Below are positions 7,586 to 13,062 of a DNA stretch of 16,852 nt, piece by piece. The stretch is taken from positions 1-16,852 of the forward strand of contig DXVG01000012.1 of the NCBI GenBank assembly GCA_019409045.1, written 5' to 3'. The position numbers were made by a program, and so were the translations under genes. The DNA is from Clostridiales bacterium (GTDB lineage: Bacteria; Bacillota; Clostridia; Christensenellales; Aristaeellaceae). Position 1 is the stretch's first letter, and the number at the start of each line of letters is the position of its first letter. Below the pieces are notes generated by a model. That model saw only the letters and a program-made list of their open reading frames with translations. It was not told the DNA's origin and made no database searches.

Positions 7586-7781
7586 TGAAGTATAATAGCT
7601 CGGGAATATATCGCAAATCAAAGATGCAGGTCAAGACGTAAACGGCACCGGCCTTTGCAGAGAAACAATCGGACCGGCGGGAAGGCGAAGCGCGCCCGCA
7701 GCGCCTTCGATCGCCGCACCGGCGTGCATGCGGCAAGGCAGGCCGCCCCTTCTCGCGCGCTCCGCGGCCGGGCCCGCGCCG

Positions 7782-7811
7782 TTGACACCCCCGAACCGCG
7801 CGTGGTAGAAT
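7782..7811 (+). promoter_or_regulatory. Strong promoter of the duplicated small-membrane-protein genes
   Basis: TTGACA (7782-7787 including the leading T at 7782) and TAGAAT (7806-7811) are 18 bases apart, and TGG before the -10 makes it an extended -10. The predicted start is near 7818, leaving a 5' leader of about 65 bases. No equivalent promoter is seen before the second copy. Confidence 0.75.
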
Positions 7812-7883
7812 ATAGCTGCGATGCTGATACTGATGACACGACCTTGTAATCTGGCGATTCCGGTATTGGGGGAGGGGATACAC

Positions 7884-8123
7884 ATGAAGGAGCATCGGCA
7901 TCATCCGAAAGCCGGCAGGGAGCTCTGCTATATCACGTCGAAATCAGAGCTGCAGTGTCGTGAATGCGGAGCGACAATCATACCTTCAGAGGGCGGAGTT
8001 AATGCCATGTATGGCGTTTACTGCATATGGGTCATATGCTGTGTTGTATTTCTCCTCTATTTACAAGAGCCGAGAATGCGGGAGATGCTGGAGAAGGGAC
8101 GTACTGTTTTTAGCCTTTATTGA
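7884..8123 (+). CDS. Small CxxC-containing single-pass membrane protein, copy 1
   Basis: The product is 79 residues. The ATG at 7884 is chosen because GGAGGGG lies 7 bases before it and the same arrangement recurs in copy 2. The frame itself is open further upstream. It begins with a basic, His-rich segment (MKEHRHHPK), then has a single CRECG knuckle followed by ATIIPSEGG, then one hydrophobic segment (about residues 42-60). One CxxC pair is half of a zinc-ribbon, so metal binding would need a second subunit or the extra cysteines in the membrane part. I do not recognise a family function. A further 37 in-frame codons follow the TGA and resemble the sequence after copy 2. Confidence 0.6.
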   Translation: MKEHRHHPKAGRELCYITSKSELQCRECGATIIPSEGGVNAMYGVYCIWVICCVVFLLYLQEPRMREMLEKGRTVFSLY

Positions 8124-8237
8124 CTAGGCGTCTTTCTGTTCATGCAAATATCCGTTAACGTGATTCGCATATTATTTGTCCGATTCCTGATGCCGTTTCA
8201 GGAAAAGAGGGACGTGAGCCGCTACAAAATATACTAG
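8124..8237 (+). other. In-frame open tail after the copy 1 stop codon
   Basis: Directly after the TGA at 8121-8123 the same frame stays open to a TAG at 8235-8237. The conceptual peptide is hydrophobic and ends EKRDVSRYKIY. Copy 2 has the counterpart ending EKRDMSRYRIY, but out of frame. It could be the lost C-terminus of an ancestral two-helix protein, a readthrough product, or conserved untranslated RNA. Confidence 0.4.
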
Positions 8238-8240
8238 CGG
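8219..8240 (+). repeat. Hairpin CCGCTA-N10-TAGCGG, copy 1
   Basis: The perfect 6-bp inverted repeat has a 10-base A/T-rich loop that includes the TAG closing the tail frame. The same hairpin recurs at 8670-8691 with a one-base loop change. No T-run follows, so it is not a standard terminator. Confidence 0.6.
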
Positions 8241-8250
8241 GAATCGCGCA

Positions 8251-8273
8251 AGCCTTCCCTCCGCCGGAAGGCT
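8251..8273 (+). terminator. Hairpin between the two duplicated units
   Basis: AGCCTTCC (8251-8258) pairs perfectly with GGAAGGCT (8266-8273) over a 7-base loop. Only a C/T-mixed stretch follows, so termination would be weak. It could instead be a processing or stability element between the two copies. It has no equivalent after copy 2. Confidence 0.4.
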
Positions 8274-8344
8274 CTGCTCCCTATGATATGGCCTGTAATG
8301 TGGCGTTTCCGATATGCGAAACCTCGATGGGGGATGGGATACAC

Positions 8345-8575
8345 ATGAAGAAGCATCGGCACCATCCGAAACTCAGTTGGAAGCTCCGCAATGTCAACCC
8401 GAAGTCAGAGCTGCAATGCCATCAATGCGGAGCGACCATCATACCTTCAGAGGGCGGTTTTTATATCATTTTTCTCCTTCAGTTCATGTGGTGCATATTC
8501 TGTTACACGGTCCTTTTCTATATGCAAAGGTACAAATTGCTGGCGATGGAGTACGTTGCTTATGTCTTTTATTGA
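8345..8575 (+). CDS. Small CxxC-containing single-pass membrane protein, copy 2
   Basis: The product is 76 residues. The start mirrors copy 1 (GATACACATGAAG), although its ribosome site GGGGGATGGG is weaker. It shares MK.HRHHPK, KSELQC..CGATIIPSEGG and a following hydrophobic segment with copy 1. The membrane part and C-terminus differ. It has the single CxxC pair (CHQC) plus cysteines inside the membrane segment. The conserved head and the variable membrane part suggest the cytosolic knuckle is the constrained portion. No function is recognised. It probably depends on the copy 1 promoter. Confidence 0.55.
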   Translation: MKKHRHHPKLSWKLRNVNPKSELQCHQCGATIIPSEGGFYIIFLLQFMWCIFCYTVLFYMQRYKLLAMEYVAYVFY

Positions 8576-8688
8576 TAGGTTTCGTTCTGTCTCTGCATAT
8601 AGGCTTTCGCGTGACTCATACACTATATATACGATTTTTGATGTCGTTTTATGAAAAGAGGGACATGAGCCGCTACAGAATATACTAG
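8576..8688 (+). pseudogene. Frameshifted open tail after copy 2
   Basis: The tail after copy 2 reads as a hydrophobic peptide ending EKRDMSRYRIY, but one frame off from the copy 2 coding frame. Restoring the C present in copy 1 would put it in frame behind the same TGA. It may be the decayed remains of a second membrane segment. Confidence 0.35.
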
Positions 8689-8691
8689 CGG
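8670..8691 (+). repeat. Hairpin CCGCTA-N10-TAGCGG, copy 2
   Basis: It is the same inverted repeat as at 8219-8240, again spanning the TAG of the tail. The strict conservation of both arms, and of the following GGAATCG, contrasts with the diverged DNA upstream. Confidence 0.6.
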
Positions 8692-8779
8692 GAATCGTCA
8701 AACGCTGAAAGGGGCCCCTGCATTTCGACGGACAGGCGCGTTGCGCCACGATGCGACCTGTGGAGAGGGAGAAACTGCT

Positions 8780-8959
8780 ATGAGGAAGCTGCTGCTCATC
8801 GTTGTGAGCCTGTTGGTCTGCCTGGGGGCGTCTGCCGAAAGTGATGCGCTGCGCGATTACCGCCGGACGCTGCTGTCCCTGGCCTTCGAGACGGCCGGGA
8901 TCGAGGACGCGCCTGCGCTGGAGGACTTGGAGGCAAACCTGGAAGGGAAGTGCCCCTGA
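8780..8959 (+). CDS. N-terminal part of a frameshifted secreted protein
   Basis: The product is 59 residues from an ATG 8 bases after GGAGAGGGAG. The first ~20 residues are a clear signal peptide: MRKL, a hydrophobic core, then ASA before the predicted cleavage. A short acidic helical part follows, and the frame stops at TGA 8957. The next frame opens at 8950, overlaps by 10 bases and has no signal peptide or ribosome site of its own. A one-base loss (or two-base gain) near 8940-8950 would join the two into a secreted protein of about 360 residues. I read them as one broken gene. A sequencing error or programmed frameshift cannot be excluded. Confidence 0.65.
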   Translation: MRKLLLIVVSLLVCLGASAESDALRDYRRTLLSLAFETAGIEDAPALEDLEANLEGKCP

Positions 8960-9867
8960 CGGATGAAATCCTCTACAGCTCCGCATGCATAGGGAACGAC
9001 GTCTATGTGCTCGGCGCGCAGGGCGTCCACCAGATCGGCACGGATGGGGAGCATATGTACTATGCCTATGATGCGCCCGGCATGCGGCTGCGCCAACTGT
9101 TCGTGCAAAATGGCGAATTGTGGGGCTTTGCGCTCTGCGAAGATGGGGAAGAAGGCGGAGCCGTCGCTTCCTGTTATGGCGAGATCACGCTGCTGGATGG
9201 GCTGGCCCGGATGGAGAAGAAGGTCGATCTCGACCTGAGCGTGTATGAGAACAGGGAGGAGTATGGCAGCCGGTCGGGCAATCAGCATGACCTGTTTGCC
9301 GTGGGAGAGCGCACATATGCCGTCGATTATGTTGATGAAGACGCGAAGGGGACCTGCCTGATTTCCTATGACTGCAACACGGGCGAGGGGAGCCTTCTGG
9401 CGAGATACTATGGCGTGTACGATATGATACCCTATAAGGACTCCGCCATTCTCGCGTTTCACGAAACGAAGATGCATCTGCTTCAGGATTCCGACGTCAG
9501 TATGGGCGCTGCGGAGGACCTGGATCATAAGGTCATGACGCTGTTTGATGCGCAGACAAATGCATATGATGTGATCATGGAATTTGAGGGAAACGGGTAT
9601 CTGACCTCCAGCGGCTATGTCATATGGGGCGGCTCCCCGGCGGGCATGGCATACGACGAAGCCGGGGATCGCCTGTATTACACATATTTGGGAGAGCTGC
9701 ATCGCATTCAGGGGCTGGATTTCGCAACCGACGCCGTGATCGCAGAGGCGCCGGGGAACTGGCTCTATCCCACCGGATGCTGGACAAAGAGCTATGTGAC
9801 GGAGGATGGGCATTATATGAACATAGTGCCTTATGTCGGCGTAGATATAATTGATTTGAATGCCTGA
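8950..9867 (+). CDS. Beta-propeller-like secreted protein, main part of the frameshifted gene
   Basis: The frame of 305 residues opens with a GTG inside the end of the preceding frame. It contains several short repeats of alternating strands of the form VYVLGAQGVHQIGTDGE, LYYTYLGELHRIQG, and similar W/Y/G-rich hairpins, as seen in beta-propellers that sense or bind ligands outside the cell. No catalytic motif or known family signature is recognised. Base use (tat, gat and ggg codons) is less GC-biased than in the flanking ABC and heat-shock genes, compatible with a less constrained accessory gene. The C-terminus ends within a propeller-like repeat, so truncation is possible. Confidence 0.6.
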   Translation: MPLTDEILYSSACIGNDVYVLGAQGVHQIGTDGEHMYYAYDAPGMRLRQLFVQNGELWGFALCEDGEEGGAVASCYGEITLLDGLARMEKKVDLDLSVYENREEYGSRSGNQHDLFAVGERTYAVDYVDEDAKGTCLISYDCNTGEGSLLARYYGVYDMIPYKDSAILAFHETKMHLLQDSDVSMGAAEDLDHKVMTLFDAQTNAYDVIMEFEGNGYLTSSGYVIWGGSPAGMAYDEAGDRLYYTYLGELHRIQGLDFATDAVIAEAPGNWLYPTGCWTKSYVTEDGHYMNIVPYVGVDIIDLNA

Positions 9868-9909
9868 AATCGCCTGACGGCAATGCCCGCCTGCGCTGCT
9901 TCGCGTTGC

Positions 9910-9934
9910 GCCCGCTTTCGGAGATGGAGCGGGC
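9910..9934 (+). terminator. Hairpin after the propeller-like gene
   Basis: GCCCGCT (9910-9916) pairs perfectly with AGCGGGC (9928-9934). A second perfect hairpin (CCTGCGCC 9972-9979 with GGCGCAGG 9989-9996) follows. Neither is followed by a T-run, so they are possible but non-canonical terminators in the 180-base gap before the next gene. Confidence 0.35.
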
Positions 9935-10047
9935 CTCCTCGCGCCAACCCTTCCCCCTGGCGATGGCCGGCCCTGCGCCACAGGCAACGGCGCAGGCCCA
10001 TCCGCCCCGGCAATTCGAGAATATTCGCGCTCTTTATGGGAGGGCTT

Positions 10048-10665
10048 GTGAAGAAGATTGTATTGTGCATCCTCTGCACGCTGCTCTGCCTGCCGGCGCT
10101 CGCCCAAAGCGATGCGAACCAGACGCTGCCGCCGCTTTCGCACGGGGAGTCCGGCGCGGATGCCGAGATGGCCGAAGTCAAGGAGATACTGGAGGGCTTG
10201 TGGAAGGCCGCAGACGCATTTGTCCTGGACAATGCGGAATCATTCATCACCGTCATCCGCAGTGCGTGCCACATCCCGGAAGGTGCAGAGGTCGAATGCG
10301 CGCTCGGCGAAAAGCGCAGCATTTCCGCCGGGGAGGTCGAGGCGGAGAGGCAGGCCCTGATCGCCGTTTCCGAGGAAGACCTTGCCGGAATCCCCGATGG
10401 CCTGTCGGGGTTCACCGGAAGCGATGCGTACAGGCTGATGCCGGGCTACTATGGGACGATGGCCTACAAATTCGCGTGGAGCGAGGCGGATGCCACCGGA
10501 GAGCTCCGTTCGCATTGCAAGGTCATAGAGCAGTTGTACGCCCTGAATCTGACCCCCGGAACGGTCAAAGAGAGCCTCGTGATCAGCTATTTCATCGAAC
10601 GCGAGGGCGATGCCTCCAGCACTTCGAATGCGCCGGCGTCCTTGCCGACGCAGCTTCCCCGATAG
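10048..10665 (+). CDS. Secreted protein of unknown function
   Basis: The product is 205 residues from a GTG at 10048, directly after GGGAGGG. An ATG four codons upstream is possible but has no ribosome site. The N-terminus VKKIVLCILCTLLCLPALAQS is a typical signal peptide with cleavage after ALA. The mature part is acidic, with a helical stretch (about 38-60), a single ITVIRSACHIPEGAEVECALG region, a Gly/Tyr-rich loop MPGYYGTMAYKF and a Ser/Thr/Pro-rich tail. No lipobox and no family motif are recognised. It follows another secreted protein gene, so both may serve the same extracellular process, but nothing shows what that is. Confidence 0.7.
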   Translation: MKKIVLCILCTLLCLPALAQSDANQTLPPLSHGESGADAEMAEVKEILEGLWKAADAFVLDNAESFITVIRSACHIPEGAEVECALGEKRSISAGEVEAERQALIAVSEEDLAGIPDGLSGFTGSDAYRLMPGYYGTMAYKFAWSEADATGELRSHCKVIEQLYALNLTPGTVKESLVISYFIEREGDASSTSNAPASLPTQLPR

Positions 10666-10732
10666 CGGTTTGCCCGCTCCCCCCCTCGCGGAAAAGCGCC
10701 GATGTGTTTGCACTTCGTTCACGAAAAATCCA

Positions 10733-10761
10733 TTGACAAAATTTAATTAGCGTGCTAATAT
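10733..10761 (+). promoter_or_regulatory. marR promoter
   Basis: TTGACA (10733-10738) and TAATAT (10756-10761) are exactly 17 bases apart. The marR start codon lies only about 18 bases beyond the predicted transcription start. The palindrome TTAGC-GT-GCTAA overlaps the spacer and -10. Confidence 0.85.
10746..10759. promoter_or_regulatory. Probable MarR operator 1
   Basis: ATTAGC and GCTAAT are separated by GT and form a perfect palindrome over the marR -10 region. The same core recurs as a longer palindrome before the ABC genes at 11257-11280. A repressor bound here would block its own promoter. Confidence 0.7.
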
Positions 10762-10785
10762 TATTGTCGAAGGGAGGGCGGCGCC

Positions 10786-11205
10786 GTGGAAGAGAGCGTA
10801 TGCGCCATGCTGATCAAGCAGATTCACAGTGAGCTGGAAAAAAATGCGAACAACGGCCTGCGCGGGAACGATCTGACAATGTCTCAGATCAGCGCCCTGA
10901 TGGAGCTGGACAAGGCGGGCGAAGGCCAGCTGGAGCTCAAGGCGCTGGAGGAGATCTTGCACATCGCAAAGCCCACGGCGTTTGGGATCGTCAAGCGCCT
11001 TGAGGAAAAGGGGTTTGCCACCAGCGCCAGGAGCGCGCTCGACAAGCGCGTTCGGGTCGTAAAGATCACTCCGCTGGGAAGGGCCTGCTGCCACCGGGCG
11101 AAGCAGTACATGCTGCGCACGGAGGCGGCGCTGACCGCGTCCCTGACGGCAACGGAGAAGGGCATACTCATCGCCCTGCTGCAAAAGGTTCGGGATTCCT
11201 TTTAG
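10786..11205 (+). CDS. MarR-family transcriptional regulator
   Basis: The product is 139 residues with a GTG start 8 bases after AGGGAGGG. It shows the MarR winged-helix layout: N-terminal dimerisation helix, LTMSQISALMELDKAG, a recognition helix in KPTAFGIVKRLEEKGF (about 64-80), and the wing DKRVRVVKITPLGRA (about 86-100). It ends in a C-terminal dimerisation helix. MarR proteins repress drug or stress exporters and let go on binding a small aromatic ligand. The two matching palindromes, one in its own promoter and one just upstream of the ABC genes, support autoregulation and exporter control. The gap to the first ABC gene is 99 bases. Confidence 0.88.
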   Translation: MEESVCAMLIKQIHSELEKNANNGLRGNDLTMSQISALMELDKAGEGQLELKALEEILHIAKPTAFGIVKRLEEKGFATSARSALDKRVRVVKITPLGRACCHRAKQYMLRTEAALTASLTATEKGILIALLQKVRDSF

Positions 11206-11256
11206 ACGCGCAATATACAGATGCACAGCGCCGCCATGCGGCGATGCGCTCGGGGC

Positions 11257-11280
11257 ATAATATTAGCTTGCTAATATTAT
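11257..11280. promoter_or_regulatory. Probable MarR operator 2 upstream of the ABC exporter genes
   Basis: The 11-base arm ATAATATTAGC and its exact complement are separated by TT, giving a perfect 24-bp palindrome 24 bases before the first ABC start codon. It shares the TTAGC..GCTAATATTAT core with the marR promoter. No good -35 lies upstream, so it may act either on a weak local promoter or as a roadblock to marR readthrough. Confidence 0.75.
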
Positions 11281-11304
11281 CGTGCAAAGCAAAGGAGGGT
11301 CGAT

Positions 11305-12855
11305 ATGCTCAAAATCCTCAAATACGTCAACAAGCGGCAATGGTTCTACATTGCGCTCAGCGTCGCGTTCATCGTCGCGCAGGTCTGGCTGGACCTGAAG
11401 CTGCCCGATTACATGTCTGCGATCACGACGCTTGTGCAGACCGAAGGCAGCGAAATGTCCGAGATACTTGCGCAGGGCGTGTACATGCTGCTGTGCGCCC
11501 TCGGCAGCGGCGTCTGCTCCGTCATCGTGGGGTACTTTGCCGCGCGGGTGGCGGCGGGGCTGGCCAGGACGCTGCGGGGCGAGGTCTTTGACAAGGCGCT
11601 GGCGCTCTCCATGGAGGAGATCGACCGCTTCTCCACCGCCAGCCTCATCAACCGCACCACCAACGACGTCACCCAGATCCAAAACCTGGTCGCCATGGGC
11701 CTTCAGGCCATCGTGAAGGCGCCCATCATGGCGGTGTGGGCCGTCTGCAAGATCGCCGGAAAGGACTGGCACTGGACGGCGGCCACCGCCGTGGCGGTCC
11801 TCGTGCTGGTGCTGGTGCTGGCCATCACGCTGATCTTCGCCCTGCCCCGCTTTAAGAAGATACAACGCCTCACCGACAACCTGAACCGCGTGACCCGGGA
11901 GCAGCTCACCGGCATCCGCGTGGTGCGCGCCTACAACGCGGAGGGCTATCAGGAAAGGAAGTTCGCCGCCGCCAACGACGAGGTCACGGTGACCAACATG
12001 ACCGCCAACCGCGTCATGGCCCTCATGTCGCCCACCATGACGCTGCTCAGCTCCGGCCTGACGCTGGCCGTATATTGGATCGGCGCCTATCTCATCGAAG
12101 CGGCGGACATGGGAAGCCGCCTGGCGATCTTCTCCGACATGGTGGTGTTCTCCAACTACGCCATGCAGGTCATCATGGCCTTCATGCTGCTGAACATGAT
12201 CTTCATCCTGCTGCCCCGGGCGCAGGTATCCGCCAACCGCATCCGCGAGGTGCTCGACACCCGCGTGAGCATCGTCGACGGGCCGGGGGCCGAAACGGAG
12301 CAGACCGGCGCCGTCGAGTTCCGGGATGTGTCCTTCCGCTACCCCGGCGCGGCGGCGGATTCCCTTCAGCACATCAGCTTTACTGCGAAGCGGGGGGAGA
12401 CGCTGGCCATCATCGGAGCCACCGGCTGCGGAAAGACGACGCTCGTCAACCTGATCCCCCGCTTTTACGACGCCACGGAGGGCAGCGTGCTCGTGGACGG
12501 CGTGGACGTGCGCGCCTACCGGCAGGAGGATCTGCGCAACCGCATCGGCTATGCGCCCCAGAAGGCCGTGCTGTTCTCCGGCACCGTGACCTCCAACGTC
12601 GCCTACGGAGAAAACGGCCGGGGCGAGGTCACGGACGCGGACGTGCGGGAGGCGGCGTCCATCGCGCAGGCAGCTGAATTTGTGGAAAAGATGGACGGCG
12701 CCTACGACGCGGCCATCGCTCAGAGCGGAACCAATGTATCCGGCGGGCAGAAGCAGCGGCTCTCCATCGCCCGGGCCGTGGCGAGAAAGCCCGAGATACT
12801 GATCTTTGACGATTCCTTCTCCGCGCTGGACTACCGGACGGACAGGGCGCTGTGA
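11305..12855 (+). CDS. ABC exporter half-transporter A (degenerate-site subunit), with premature stop
   Basis: The frame encodes 516 residues from an ATG 5 bases after AAAGGAGGG. It has six predicted membrane helices (about 15-300) and a nucleotide-binding domain with Walker A GATGCGKT (371-378), signature VSGGQ (478-482) and Walker B ILIFDD (498-503). The position of the catalytic glutamate is Asp. The frame stops at TGA in codon 517, just after the D-loop. The same frame continues uninterrupted to 13062 with the rest of the domain, where the switch histidine is Gln (VAQRISTI). Asp and Gln at these two positions mark the degenerate subunit of heterodimeric multidrug exporters of the TM287/288, LmrCD and BmrCD type. 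The partner overlaps its full-length end. Confidence 0.85.
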   Translation: MLKILKYVNKRQWFYIALSVAFIVAQVWLDLKLPDYMSAITTLVQTEGSEMSEILAQGVYMLLCALGSGVCSVIVGYFAARVAAGLARTLRGEVFDKALALSMEEIDRFSTASLINRTTNDVTQIQNLVAMGLQAIVKAPIMAVWAVCKIAGKDWHWTAATAVAVLVLVLVLAITLIFALPRFKKIQRLTDNLNRVTREQLTGIRVVRAYNAEGYQERKFAAANDEVTVTNMTANRVMALMSPTMTLLSSGLTLAVYWIGAYLIEAADMGSRLAIFSDMVVFSNYAMQVIMAFMLLNMIFILLPRAQVSANRIREVLDTRVSIVDGPGAETEQTGAVEFRDVSFRYPGAAADSLQHISFTAKRGETLAIIGATGCGKTTLVNLIPRFYDATEGSVLVDGVDVRAYRQEDLRNRIGYAPQKAVLFSGTVTSNVAYGENGRGEVTDADVREAASIAQAAEFVEKMDGAYDAAIAQSGTNVSGGQKQRLSIARAVARKPEILIFDDSFSALDYRTDRAL

Positions 12856-13062
12856 CGGGCGCTGCGGGAAAAGACCGCCGATACCACCAAGATCATCGTC
12901 GCCCAGCGGATCAGCACCATTCGGGACGCCGACCAGATACTGGTGCTGGACCACGGAAAGATCGTGGGCAGGGGCGTTCACGGGGAGCTTTTGAAAAACT
13001 GCCCGGAGTATCTGGAGATCGCACAATCCCAGCTTTCCAGGGAGGAGGTCGCACATGGCTGA
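12856..13062 (+). pseudogene. Remainder of half-transporter A after the in-frame TGA
   Basis: Sixty-eight codons in the same frame as the upstream gene encode the end of the nucleotide-binding domain: RALREKT, IIVAQRISTI, ADQILVLDHGKIVGRG and the ELLKNCPEYLEI tail. The full-length product would be 585 residues, which is normal. A single change at 12853-12855 (for example CGA to TGA) explains the break. The stop at 13060-13062 overlaps the next gene start by 8 bases, a typical coupled junction that only makes sense if ribosomes reach it. Confidence 0.75.

Larger units (their letters stand above)
7478..7883. other. 406-base stretch without a convincing gene
   Basis: It holds a large hairpin with a minus-strand T-run (7499-7559), a possible minus-strand promoter (7592-7621) and a strong rightward promoter (7782-7811). 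Minus-strand open frames between 7497 and 7904 lack ribosome sites, are arginine/proline rich and run into the hairpin, so they are not called. Nothing recognisable was seen at 7622-7780. Confidence 0.6.
7845..8246 (+). repeat. Tandem duplication, unit 1
   Basis: This ~402-base unit matches 8294-8697. Shared blocks are TGTAAT.TGGCG.TTCCG at the left end, GATACACATGAA over the start codon, the CxxC codons, and GAGGGAC.TGAGCCGCTAC with ATATACTAGCGGGAATCG at the right end. Between these blocks the copies have diverged a good deal, so the duplication is not recent. Confidence 0.8.
8294..8697 (+). repeat. Tandem duplication, unit 2
   Basis: This is the counterpart of 7845-8246, about 404 bases. 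It lacks one base (a C) immediately after the stop codon at 8573-8575 compared with unit 1. The 47-base spacer between units contains a separate hairpin. Confidence 0.8.

Noticed and set aside
7497..7904. Minus-strand 135-codon open frame behind the ATPase gene
   Set aside because: It has no ribosome binding site, an arginine/proline-rich composition typical of antisense GC-rich frames, and it runs into the terminator hairpin and the opposite-strand small gene.
8121..8123. TGA of the first small membrane gene as a selenocysteine codon
   Set aside because: No SECIS-like hairpin is seen immediately downstream, and the position is not next to a redox motif.
8314..8688. 124-codon alternative frame across the second duplicated gene
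   Set aside because: Its first half is out of frame with the CxxC head conserved between the two copies and lacks a ribosome site. Only its tail shows similarity, reported separately.
10746..10759. CIRCE-like element in front of marR
   Set aside because: The TTAGC/GCTAA arms resemble the CIRCE ends, but the arms are short and the spacer is 2 bases rather than 9, so it fits a MarR operator instead.
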